Shown one piece after another: positions 37,774 through 46,991 of a stretch of DNA of 64,000 nt. Origin of the DNA: Nostoc paludosum FACHB-159 (GTDB taxonomy: Bacteria; Cyanobacteriota; Cyanobacteriia; Cyanobacteriales; Nostocaceae); contig NZ_JACJTU010000006.1 of the NCBI RefSeq assembly GCF_014698835.1, positions 186,001 to 250,000 on the forward strand. The letters are read 5' to 3'. The first letter of the stretch is position 1, and each line of letters begins with the position of its first letter. The notes beneath the pieces were generated by a model. That model was given only the letters and a program-made list of their open reading frames with translations, ran no database searches and was not told where the DNA came from. Both the position numbers and the translations under genes were made by a program.

Positions 37774-37801
37774 GTAGGGGCATACAGCTATACGCCCCTA
37801 C
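37774..37801. repeat. Palindromic GTAGGGGC...GCCCCTAC element
   Basis: An 8-bp perfect stem extended by ATAC/GTAT-like pairs between the convergent ZnuA-like and HlyD-like genes. It could serve as a bidirectional terminator. Confidence 0.55.
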
Positions 37802-37842
37802 TCATCAATTCCAAATTCTTAATTCACCAATTTTGCTACAAG

Positions 37843-39411
37843 TTAACGTACTTCTTTGAGAGTATCAACTTGCTTGGTAAATAACTCAGTGAAGAGACTC
37901 AAGACAGTTCGTTCTTCCCGCACTTTGATATTAGCACTGATAGACATACCTGACTGTAAAGTGACGGTTTTACCTTTAATCACTAACGATTGCCGATCCA
38001 AATGGATTTTTGCTGGGAATCGATAAAACTGATGTGTTTGATCTGGTGGTAATGCATCTGAACCTATCCCGGCTACTTCACCCTTAATGTCGCCAAACTC
38101 ACTGTAAGGGAAGGAGTCAATTCTGACATCTACTTTCATGCCTTTTCGCACAAAACCGATATCTTTGTTGGTGATGAAAACTTCACCTATATATTTTTCA
38201 TTGGGTACAATTTGCATTAGTTTTGTAGTTGGATTGGCTACAAATCCTGGGTTTTTAGCTTGCAAATCGAAGACTGTTCCAGATACCGGTGCGCGGAGTT
38301 CTTGGTATTTGACGTTTAACTCTGATTGAGAGATTTTACTATTTATATCTGCTAAACGTTGCTCGTTATCTAGCACAACTTTCATGAATTGGCTATCAAT
38401 TTCGGCAATACGTTTTTTGTTGTCAGCTATTTTATCCAAAACGTTTTTGTCAGTGATAGCTACTGTATTGCTTACCTCTTCCTGGCTTTTGTCAATGTCA
38501 AACTGGAGGCGTTTAAGTTCTTCGCCTAATTGAGCTACTTCAGCTGTGCGGTTTTGTACTTCTTGTTGTTGGTTGAGATACTGAAGCTGAGAAATGCCAC
38601 CTTCTTCTGATAGAATTTTTAGTTTATCTAAAATTCTTTGTTGAATAGCTAAACTTGATTTACTATCTTCTAATTTAACTTCAGTTTGAGTCAGTTGTTT
38701 TTTTATTTTTTCTACTTCAAACCGCGCCGCAGCTGAACGAGAATCTAATTCCTGTTTAGCAGCTTGTAGACGCTGCTGTTCATCAATTCCCAGTGCATAA
38801 TTTTGACCGGAATTTCTTAATTGAGTCCGCAATAAATCATTTTCTGCTACTAGGGCTGCCCGACTTTTCAATAAGAAAGTGGTTTCTGGTGGCAAGTTAC
38901 CACGCAAAAATAATAGTTCTGATGCAGTGGCGGTACTTGCTCCCAATAGTCGTCGATAAATTTGGTTTTCTTTTGTTAATGCTAGACGAATTTTATTCAA
39001 AGAATTTAATTCAGCAACAGAGGCAATGGAATCGAAAGTTAGTAGCAAATCTCCCTGCTTGACTTCTTGCCCATCTTTCACATAAAGTGATTTGACTACT
39101 CCACTGACAGGAGCCTGAACATCTTTGACTGTTCCTTCCGGTTTTAATTGCCCTGTTGCCGGTACTACTTGCTCAATTTTGGCAAAATAAGCCCAAGCGA
39201 TTCCAAAACAAGCTAAGGCCATTAAGGTCACCATAATTGTACGCGACCACAGTGGAGATTGGCGCAAAATAACGGACTGTTCAAACTCTTGAGGAGTTGA
39301 CTTAATTAAGGATTCTGGAGCAACTTTCTGTTGTTTTGTCACAACTGGTGAATCTTGTTTGGCTCCGTTTTTATAATTACCGTTGGTGTGGTTCCCATTA
39401 AGTTGAGTCAT
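37843..39411 (-). CDS. HlyD-family membrane fusion protein of type I secretion
   Basis: About 522 residues from the ATG at 39411 (MTQLNGNHTNGNY). The 23 codons upstream in the same frame look like translated intergenic sequence (SKSHFQSKIQNQKSK). There is one membrane helix (about 55-75), a lipoyl half-motif VQAPVSGVVKSLYVKDGQEVKQGD, a long coiled coil (about 150-370), the second half LRAPVSGTVFDL, and a C-terminal beta-barrel domain. It bridges the inner-membrane ABC transporter encoded upstream to a TolC-like outer-membrane channel (not in this window). It probably exports the large RTX proteins encoded next door. Confidence 0.92.
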   Translation of the reverse strand: MTQLNGNHTNGNYKNGAKQDSPVVTKQQKVAPESLIKSTPQEFEQSVILRQSPLWSRTIMVTLMALACFGIAWAYFAKIEQVVPATGQLKPEGTVKDVQAPVSGVVKSLYVKDGQEVKQGDLLLTFDSIASVAELNSLNKIRLALTKENQIYRRLLGASTATASELLFLRGNLPPETTFLLKSRAALVAENDLLRTQLRNSGQNYALGIDEQQRLQAAKQELDSRSAAARFEVEKIKKQLTQTEVKLEDSKSSLAIQQRILDKLKILSEEGGISQLQYLNQQQEVQNRTAEVAQLGEELKRLQFDIDKSQEEVSNTVAITDKNVLDKIADNKKRIAEIDSQFMKVVLDNEQRLADINSKISQSELNVKYQELRAPVSGTVFDLQAKNPGFVANPTTKLMQIVPNEKYIGEVFITNKDIGFVRKGMKVDVRIDSFPYSEFGDIKGEVAGIGSDALPPDQTHQFYRFPAKIHLDRQSLVIKGKTVTLQSGMSISANIKVREERTVLSLFTELFTKQVDTLKEVR

Positions 39412-39467
39412 AGTGATTTTGGATTTTTGATTTTGAATTTTGGATTGAAAATGAGACTTTGACTTTT

Positions 39468-39508
39468 GTAGGGTGGGCACTATTTATGGATATCAGTGCC
39501 CACCCTAC
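39468..39508. repeat. 14-bp perfect inverted repeat between the two secretion genes
   Basis: GTAGGGTGGGCACT (39468-39481) and AGTGCCCACCCTAC (39495-39508) enclose 13 bases in the 172-bp gap between ABC transporter and HlyD genes. It may modulate the ratio of the two products, or be just a dispersed repeat. Confidence 0.7.
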
Positions 39509-39583
39509 GGTTATTGCTGAATTATGACTTCTGAATTCTGTTAGCGTAGCGGGGCGTAGCGCATTTTGAATTCTCACTCATGC

Positions 39584-42500
39584 TCATAAGTTAACTTCTT
39601 GTTGATGATACAGGTAGTAATAATGACCTTTAGCAGCCATTAATTCTTGATGGCTACCTTTTTCTATAACCCTGCTGTTATCCATGACAACGATGGTGTC
39701 TGCATTACTAACGGTGTTCAGTCGGTGGGTAATAAAAAATACTGTATTACCTTTGAATGCTCTCGCTAAGTTGAGACAGATTTGTCGCTCTGTGGGATAA
39801 TCTAAGGCGCTAGTTGCTTCATCTAAAACTAGTAATTTTGGCCGTTGTAAAACAGAACGAGCGATCGCAATTCTTTGTCGTTGTCCACCAGAAAGTGCAG
39901 AACCCCGTTCTCCCACCCGTGTGTTGTAACCGTTGGGCAAATTCATGATAAATTCGTGGGCACAGGCTACCTGAGCCGCTTGAATAATTTCTTCGGTTGT
40001 GGCATCGGGATTTGTGAGGGCAATATTCTCTTGAACGCTGCCATCAAACAACAATGTTTCTTGGGGAACTACACCAATTTGTCGTCGTAGTGAATAAAGT
40101 TCTACTTTGGCAATATCGTAACCATCAATTAAAATTCTGCCGGACTCGGTTTCATAAAGTCTCAGCAATAATTTCATCATGGTACTTTTACCAGAACCGC
40201 TTTGTCCGACAATCCCTACAAATTTACCGGGAGGAAATTCGAGGGTGACGTTAGAAAGTTGTAGAGGGCCGCTAGTACCAAATCGGAAGGAAACATTCTC
40301 GTATTTGACTTCTCCAGTAATTGCCGGTAAGGGTATATTGTAGCGGTCTGTTTCTGCTTCTTCTGGTGTATCGACAATATCGCTTAAACGTTCTATGGAC
40401 AAGGCAGTTTCTTGGAAGCTTTGCCAAAGTTGAGCTAGGCGTAATATTGGGCTGGTAACGTAACCAGAGATAATTCTGAAGGCGATTAATTCACCTAAAG
40501 TTAATTCTTGTTGCAGTACTAAATAAGCTCCTACCCATAATACTAATAAGCTGCTGAGTTTGTTGAGAAAGTTACTGGTGGAGTTGGCGAGGGTAGAAGT
40601 GACAACTGTTTTAAAACCAGCAGCGACATAACGAGCATAACGCTCTTGCCAGGAAAAGCGCGATCGCAATTCAATATTCTGCGCTTTTACTGTTTGAATT
40701 CCTGACATCACCTCCACTAAATAAGATTGAGTTTCGGAGTTGCGTTCGGCTTTAGAGCGTAATTGTCTGCTAATAGTAGGAGATGCCACTAAGGTAATAA
40801 TCACAAACACGGGAATTGTGCTTAAACCTACCAAGGTGAGTTGCCAACTATAAATCAGCATCACACCAATATAAACGAGGGAAAATAGAGCATCTAACCC
40901 TACTGTTAAAGCAGTACCGGTGAGAAACTGGCGAATATTTTCTAGCTCGTTAATCCGAGTAGAAAGTTCGCCCACCGGTCGCCGTTCAAAATAGCGCAGT
41001 GGTAGACGTAATAAATGGTCGATAATTTGCGACCCTAAACCCATATCGATACGATTGGTAGTATCGACAAATAAGTAGGTTCGCAAGGTAGTTAACACCG
41101 CTTCAAATAGCCCGACTACTAATAGTAAAATTCCCAAAATATGTAGGGTACCAATACTATTTTGGGTGATTACTTTGTCGATAATTAACTGCACTACCAA
41201 GGGATTTGCTAATGCTGCTAACTGCACGAAAAAGGAAGCAATAAATACTTCTATCAATACTCGGCGATAGCGTGACAAATAAGGGATAAACCAACGCAAA
41301 CCAAAACGTTCTTGTGGTGTTTCTTTGGTAGCTGTCAGCAGTAATACCCTAACTTGTGGCGGAAAGTTGGTGGGGTCGGTATCTAATTGTTCAACAAATT
41401 GAGCCGGTTTGCAGCGGACGATTCCTTGGGATGGTACACCCACAACTATATTATTGGCGTCGGTTTCATATAAAACGGCAAAATTATCAGCGTACCGAAT
41501 TAATGCAGGTGTGGGAATCCGAGTCACTGAGGCCACTGGTAGATCTACAAGTTGCGCCTTGAGTCCAATTAACTCTGCTAGGTAAGCAAGAGCTGGAAAA
41601 GAAATATTACCCTGGCGTTTGATTTGCTCGTTTAAAATGCGACGAATCACTTCTCGACGAAACGGCATTTCTAAGTGTTTCGCAAGCATTTGGAAGCAGG
41701 CAAAGGTTGTATTTAATTCTCCTTTTCCGCCAAAAAATGGATATTTTATGCGTTTTCCTGAGTTCTTCGAGGTCTGACCGGTTGTTTGTGATAGAACTAT
41801 TTCATCTGATGCGTAGGGAATATCTAGATCTTCTTGGCTAGGTGGTTGGGTGTCACTAACTGCAAGTTCTAGCTGACGAGTATCCTGCAAGATTAAAGTC
41901 GAGGGATTTAGCCCAAGTAAACGTGCAGGAGTTTGACTTGTAACGTGTATCTTGTCTCGATCGTCCTCTGGTTCTAAACGATCGCCAGCAGCAAAGTTGG
42001 TGACGGTACCACCACTAACAAACCAAACCCGACTGCTATCTAGTTGGGTGAATGAAGTTTTCCCTGGACTCAGGTACTGAATTGTCGCATCTACTAAAGC
42101 TGTTTGTGTGAGTTCTTTCAGGTTTAATGTGGCGATCGCTTGCTTTTGCCAATAAGCACCGAGAATATCGAATACTTCTACTAAGTTACTGCGGTTTTTA
42201 CGAGCTTCGGCAAACGCTGGGTATGACTCTAATAGCTGAAAATATACTGCTGCGCTCAAGGTTAAACATACTACCTCGGTGGAGGCGATCGCTGTTTCAC
42301 AAGGAATGTCGCGCAATAAACCAATTTCGCCGATGATTTCCCCTGGTTGCAGTAATTTCAAGGTGGTTGGGATTTGCGTCTGGGGTTCGTATCCCAACAG
42401 CCGCACCTGTCCTTCATAAAGGATTGTTATCTGTTGCGGCAGACTTTCTTTGCCGATGATTTTTTGGCCCAATCGATAACGCCAAGCTTGCAGCTGTTGG

Positions 42501-42589
42501 GAGACGTTGGCGATCGCTTCATCTGGTAGGCGATCGAACCCCTCTATGGTTGTGAGAAATTCCGGAAAAGCGTTCTTAATATAAGTCAT
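39584..42589 (-). CDS. Type I secretion ABC transporter with N-terminal cyclic-nucleotide-binding-like domain
   Basis: This 1001-residue protein is built, in order, of a CNB/CRP-like effector domain (about 10-135: LGQKIIGKE, ITILYEGQVRLLG, PGEIIGEIGLL), a second degenerate segment (about 150-240), a C39-peptidase-like domain (about 275-410) without the usual Cys/His pair (TTFACFQMLAKH region), six membrane helices (about 430-710) and an ABC ATPase: GQSGSGKST, LSGGQRQRI, LLVLDEATSALD, FITHRL. Loss of the peptidase cysteine is as in HlyB, whose domain binds unfolded RTX substrates instead of cutting them. It is the first gene of a unit with the HlyD-like gene. Confidence 0.93.
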   Translation of the reverse strand: MTYIKNAFPEFLTTIEGFDRLPDEAIANVSQQLQAWRYRLGQKIIGKESLPQQITILYEGQVRLLGYEPQTQIPTTLKLLQPGEIIGEIGLLRDIPCETAIASTEVVCLTLSAAVYFQLLESYPAFAEARKNRSNLVEVFDILGAYWQKQAIATLNLKELTQTALVDATIQYLSPGKTSFTQLDSSRVWFVSGGTVTNFAAGDRLEPEDDRDKIHVTSQTPARLLGLNPSTLILQDTRQLELAVSDTQPPSQEDLDIPYASDEIVLSQTTGQTSKNSGKRIKYPFFGGKGELNTTFACFQMLAKHLEMPFRREVIRRILNEQIKRQGNISFPALAYLAELIGLKAQLVDLPVASVTRIPTPALIRYADNFAVLYETDANNIVVGVPSQGIVRCKPAQFVEQLDTDPTNFPPQVRVLLLTATKETPQERFGLRWFIPYLSRYRRVLIEVFIASFFVQLAALANPLVVQLIIDKVITQNSIGTLHILGILLLVVGLFEAVLTTLRTYLFVDTTNRIDMGLGSQIIDHLLRLPLRYFERRPVGELSTRINELENIRQFLTGTALTVGLDALFSLVYIGVMLIYSWQLTLVGLSTIPVFVIITLVASPTISRQLRSKAERNSETQSYLVEVMSGIQTVKAQNIELRSRFSWQERYARYVAAGFKTVVTSTLANSTSNFLNKLSSLLVLWVGAYLVLQQELTLGELIAFRIISGYVTSPILRLAQLWQSFQETALSIERLSDIVDTPEEAETDRYNIPLPAITGEVKYENVSFRFGTSGPLQLSNVTLEFPPGKFVGIVGQSGSGKSTMMKLLLRLYETESGRILIDGYDIAKVELYSLRRQIGVVPQETLLFDGSVQENIALTNPDATTEEIIQAAQVACAHEFIMNLPNGYNTRVGERGSALSGGQRQRIAIARSVLQRPKLLVLDEATSALDYPTERQICLNLARAFKGNTVFFITHRLNTVSNADTIVVMDNSRVIEKGSHQELMAAKGHYYYLYHQQEVNL

Positions 42590-43871
42590 GTCAAATAAGT
42601 CAAAAGGTAAAAATGAGTCATCAAGTTATCAGCTAGGGATAAAGAATTAACACAATTCTTAACCCCCACGGGGTTCATCATTTGCTTATCTAAAGAAACA
42701 TTTAAGACTGCACTGCCTCACTTCTAACTCCTAATTTGACAATGTGGCATTTAGTGTATGTGGATACACGATCCCACAGATAACAAATTTGCTAATTACA
42801 AACCTACATTTAGATCCACGGTTATTACGGTTATATTATTCAAAATAAACACAGTTTGTAATATTTCTTAAAATTAGGCGATCGTGGTAAAAACCCACAA
42901 CCAAGCACAAACAAAGCTTTCCTCACCTACTCCCTTACAGAAGCGATTAATCACGTCTGTACTTACTCTCCACCCCTTATTTCCAAGACAATCAATCACG
43001 GGAAAATCCCACAACTAAAGATAGAAAACGAATATACCCTACTCCCTACTCCCTAGTTTTAATAATAAATTGAGAATAGATTATTACTTGGTTAATGCTA
43101 CATAGATTTATACAAAACGAAATTCCGAATTTACTATTGCAACTATGGAGAATGAATACTCACAACTAAACTGATACATCCAGACTTGTTTGCTAAATTT
43201 AGCCCGGTGCATTTCAAGTTATGATAATCAACATGAAAATATCACAAATGCTTTCCTAAGTAAATACCCTAATTAAGAATTAGTAATAAAAAAAACTTTA
43301 AATTTTGGAATTATTTTTTACAAATTCTTTGATATAAGGAACAACAGCATCACTGATAAACAAAGACAGCGGTCTTTCCTCATAAAATAGCACCCATACC
43401 TAACTCTTAAAAAATTCCGCATCACTGTTTGTCAGTTAAGTCCAATATGAATAACTGAAAAAGTACTGTAGAAGAATCAACTATTAAATCTATGAAGGAA
43501 AGACAATGACTGGCTTCAGTATATTTACTAATTTAATATTTCCGGATTTTCGGCCGATTCTCGTTGTCGCGTGAAATTGTGCAGTTTTACTATGTAATTA
43601 CCGAAATTTTATCTCCAAAAAAGTAGAAGACGTAATTTATAAGTATCAATAGAAACCTTTGCTCTGAGTAGATGGTGTTATTTGATTGTTAGATTATTGA
43701 AAAAATTCTGCAAATGATAAGGCAGAAGGTAATAAATCTTTCGCTATTGCCTTCTGCCTATAGCAGTCCTAAATCATTTGTGAAATCTTGCTACCTAAAC
43801 TGTTGGCTGTCAACTGTTAACAGTCAACAGCCACCACTGACATTTTTTACAACTTAAATGAGATTGCTATA
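42590..43871. other. Long intergenic region between secretion genes and first large secreted protein
   Basis: About 1280 bp with no convincing gene on either strand. It contains ACTCCCTACTCCC repeats near 43040 and MITE-like copy 3 at its right end (43758-43871). Confidence 0.7.
43758..43871. mobile_element. MITE-like element, copy 3, abutting a stop codon
   Basis: The left end CTATAGCAGTCCTAAATCAT...TGTGAAATC is inversely matched by the right end (complement TATAGCAATCTCATTTAAGT...TGTAAAAAA). The right end stops exactly next to the stop codon of the gene at 43872. GTCAACTGTTAACAGTCAACAG lies inside. Confidence 0.66.
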
Positions 43872-46421
43872 TTACACAGCATTAGCAGTCAAATTTATCT
43901 GGACAATGATATCGTTGTAATCTTTGTCACCACCATTAGCTAAATCTTCAAAACCAAATGTATTATTTCCCAACAACCGAATGTGATCTGTTTTATCAGC
44001 GTTAGCACCTAAGAATGCAAAATAAACCGTGGGATTATTATTGCTATTTTTATCAACAAACGCATCGGGTTTACCATTGACAATAATAAACGGTGCAAAC
44101 AGCGAACTAGCTGCAAAAGTGCCATTGTGAGAAGCTTTACCTTGGTTAATCACTGTTAAATCAATGCCTGTAATACGCGCACGCACAGCAGCTTCGGCGT
44201 AACCAGCTTGTCCCACAAGAAGATCTGCAACACCATCATTATTGGTATCAATGCCACCACTCTCATCAGCAACTTGATAGAACCCAACACAGTTGTTGAG
44301 TGCAGCTTCTCTGTGAACTTTAAAATCAGCTTTTACTGATTGTTTCACATCCCGTAAATCAATCAGTTCGCCTTCTTTTTTGCCTTGTAAACCTGTGCCC
44401 AAAGTTACTTGTTGATTTGTTGCTTCAACCGTGACAACCAAACTCTGGAAGTTGAGAGAAAATCCTCCATTTTCTGAGCTTTCTGAGTTGCTACTCGTAC
44501 TTGAAGAAAAAATTACACTTGACAATGAGGCTTTTCCAGACAGTACATCTTGAGTAGTACTGTTGGATACCATATAAAATCGGAGCTTGGTATCAGAGTC
44601 GAATTGTAAGATACTTGTCAAGTCAGCGGTACTAAAACCATTCGGCAAATTACCAAGGGAGCAGAAAATCACTTTTGAACGCAAAAGAGCCGCTTTTGCA
44701 TAGCCTTCTGCACCAGGCGCTATGCCGTCAATCTTACCTTCATCATCATCAACATTAAATACACACAGTTCCTCCACTTGTTTGGAGGATTTGGTTTTAA
44801 TCTTGATTGAGAGTTTTGCTTTATCACCTTTAATGTTGAGCTTAGTCTTGACACTAAAGACATCGCCTTTAATTATTGTCAGTAGGCTAACCGGCAGGAT
44901 AGTGAGATCGGCCTTTTGCTCGACTGCTAGTTTAAATACATCACTGGCTTCATCTCCAGCAATATCGGTAGCAGTAACTTTGATGTTTAGACTACCCACA
45001 TCTTTATTTGTTGGAGTACCCGTGAAGGTAAGGGTATCAGGATTAAAGTTCAACCAAGTGGGTAGTAGCTCATCATTTTCCAGAGTTGCAGTGTAAGTCA
45101 GGATATCCTCAGCATCTGCATCGCTGAAGGTGTCCTCTGGAATAGTGAAGTTGAAGACACTATCTTCGGTGGCTTCTCGATCCTGAATTTCATTCGCTAC
45201 TTCTGGAGATTGATTTACCAAGTAACGAGCGATGGCAAAGTCATAATCAGTGCCGTTATTGCTAACTCCCGCCACCAAAATCTTGTCGTCATCTTGGACG
45301 ATAATGCTGTTGCCACCCTCATCATTGCCGTTAAAGTCGCTAGTAAATTTACCAGTAGTGTTGAATGTTGTGTCGAGAGTACCATCGCTGTTATAACGGG
45401 CGATGGCAAAGTCATCATTAGTGCCGTTATTGCTATATCCGGCCACCAGAACCTTGCCGTCATCTTGGACAGCGACGCTGTTGCCAGCCTCATTACTGGC
45501 GTTAAAGTCGGTAGTAACTTTACCAGTGGTGTTGAAGGTAGTGTCGAGGGTGCCATTGCTGTTATAACGGGCGATGGCAAAGTCATCATTAGTGCCGTTA
45601 TTGCTAGCTCCCACCACCAGAATCTTACCGTCATCTTGGACAGCAATGCTGTACCCACCTTCATTACTGGCGTTAAAGTCGGTAGTAACTTTACCAGTAG
45701 TGTTGAACGTGGTGTCAAGGGTGCCATCGCTGTTATAACGGGCGATGGCAAAGTCATCATTAGTGCCGTTATTGCTATATCCGGCCACCAGAATCTTGCC
45801 GTCAGATTGGATAGCGATGCTGTTGCCAGCCTCATTTTTGCTGTTAAAGTCAGTAGTAACTATACCAGTAACGTTGAAGGCGGTGTCGAGAGTGCCATCA
45901 CTGTTATAACGGGCAATGGCAAAGTCATCATCAGTGCCGTTATTGCTATATCCAGCCACCAGAATCTTGCCGTCAGATTGGACAGCGATGCTGTTGCCAC
46001 CCTCATCATTGCCGTTAAAGTCAGTAGTAACTTTACCAGTAGTGTTGAACGTGGTGTCGAGAGTGCCATCGCTGTTATAACGGGCAATGGCAAAGTCTTT
46101 ATTAGTGCCGTTATTGCTATATCCGGCCACCAGAATCTTGCCGTCAGATTGGATGGTGATGCTGTAGCCACCCTCATCATTGCCGTTAAAGTCGGTAGTA
46201 ACTTTACCAGTAGTGTTGAAGCTAGTGTCGAGAGTGCCATTACTGTTATAACGGGTGATGGCAAAGTCATCATCAGTGCCGTTATTGCTATATCCGGCTA
46301 CCAGAATCTTGCCGTCATCTTGGACGGCGACGCTGTAGCTACCGTCATTACTGGCGTTAAAGTCAGTAGTAACTTTACCAGTAGTGTTGAAGGTGGTGTC
46401 GAGAACTACTTTTCCGGTCAT
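43872..46421 (-). CDS. Large secreted protein with delta-60 repeats, cadherin-like and DUF4114 domains
   Basis: This 849-residue protein begins with seven tandem 57-residue repeats (1-400), each reading roughly LDTTFNTTGKVTTDFNG, then GGNSIAVQSDGKILVAGYS, then DDFAIARYNSDG. This is the delta-60 repeat, predicted to form a beta-propeller. A He_PIG/cadherin-like domain follows (about 405-500, NFTIPEDTFSDADAEDILTY), then a region of unknown fold and a C-terminal DUF4114 domain (about 750-849, NNTFGFEDL.GGDKDYNDII). No signal peptide is seen, as expected for type I secretion. It is probably a surface or matrix protein; no enzyme motif seen. Confidence 0.82.
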   Translation of the reverse strand: MTGKVVLDTTFNTTGKVTTDFNASNDGSYSVAVQDDGKILVAGYSNNGTDDDFAITRYNSNGTLDTSFNTTGKVTTDFNGNDEGGYSITIQSDGKILVAGYSNNGTNKDFAIARYNSDGTLDTTFNTTGKVTTDFNGNDEGGNSIAVQSDGKILVAGYSNNGTDDDFAIARYNSDGTLDTAFNVTGIVTTDFNSKNEAGNSIAIQSDGKILVAGYSNNGTNDDFAIARYNSDGTLDTTFNTTGKVTTDFNASNEGGYSIAVQDDGKILVVGASNNGTNDDFAIARYNSNGTLDTTFNTTGKVTTDFNASNEAGNSVAVQDDGKVLVAGYSNNGTNDDFAIARYNSDGTLDTTFNTTGKFTSDFNGNDEGGNSIIVQDDDKILVAGVSNNGTDYDFAIARYLVNQSPEVANEIQDREATEDSVFNFTIPEDTFSDADAEDILTYTATLENDELLPTWLNFNPDTLTFTGTPTNKDVGSLNIKVTATDIAGDEASDVFKLAVEQKADLTILPVSLLTIIKGDVFSVKTKLNIKGDKAKLSIKIKTKSSKQVEELCVFNVDDDEGKIDGIAPGAEGYAKAALLRSKVIFCSLGNLPNGFSTADLTSILQFDSDTKLRFYMVSNSTTQDVLSGKASLSSVIFSSSTSSNSESSENGGFSLNFQSLVVTVEATNQQVTLGTGLQGKKEGELIDLRDVKQSVKADFKVHREAALNNCVGFYQVADESGGIDTNNDGVADLLVGQAGYAEAAVRARITGIDLTVINQGKASHNGTFAASSLFAPFIIVNGKPDAFVDKNSNNNPTVYFAFLGANADKTDHIRLLGNNTFGFEDLANGGDKDYNDIIVQINLTANAV
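45215..46421 (-). repeat. Seven 171-bp tandem repeats coding for delta-60 repeats
   Basis: The units are highly similar at DNA level (period 171 bp, for example between 45351 and 45522). They leave the opposite strand open as a spurious 424-codon ORF. Confidence 0.9.
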
Positions 46422-46991
46422 AATTGTTTTGAAGTAATATCGGTTACCTCACACCTGTTTCTCTTGAGATTGCAAAATAGTTAGTAAGAGTAATATTCTT
46501 TGCTAGCAAGGTGAGGAATGCACTATACAGCTTATTGTCTAAATTTTTGGAAAACCTCAGTAAATAAACTGAGTTAATAGCAGTTTAGGGCTGATGCAAA
46601 GATTATACTGATAATTGCATATACACTTATACAAGCTTTACACTGGCTTCATTCAAGTTCCAATGCAAGTATCCGCCAACAAAATAACCCCACCTGCAAT
46701 TCAGATGAGGTTAGAAACTTGTACAAAATCAGCGTTGCTCAATTGAGGTATGAAATTTAAAAATGAGGCATTTAAAACTCTTACTCTGGAGCGACTGGGC
46801 GTCCACCGTTCGCGTAGCGTCTCCCTTAGGAGAAGTTTTGATGCCTGCGGCAACGCCAAAGGCGAACAGCAGAAGCCGTCGCTCAAACTTCTCTCTGGGT
46901 GAGACAAATTCATACTTTGAATCAGCAATGCCACAAAATCAGTTAGCTTAACTGATTTTGAATGTTGAATTTAAGCTGTAATTACTTTTGG
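46422..46991. other. Intergenic region with dispersed repeats
   Basis: About 570 bp without a gene. A small stem CTCAGTAAATAAACTGAG lies at 46556-46573. The stretch 46800-46870 (CGCGTAGCGTCTCCCTTAGG and GCCTGCGGCAACGCCAAAGG) is GC-richer and resembles dispersed Nostoc repeats; a related fragment is at 39541-39560. No Pho-box-like array was found upstream of the delta-60 gene. Confidence 0.55.

Noticed and set aside
42590..42760. Pho box upstream of the secretion ABC transporter
   Set aside because: CTTAAATG and CTTTAGAT are 11 bp apart but match the half-site at only 6 and 5 of 8 positions.
45210..46484. 424-codon plus-strand ORF across the delta-60 repeat gene
   Set aside because: It is the antisense shadow of 171-bp repeats whose composition avoids stops. 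The minus-strand translation matches a known repeat family.
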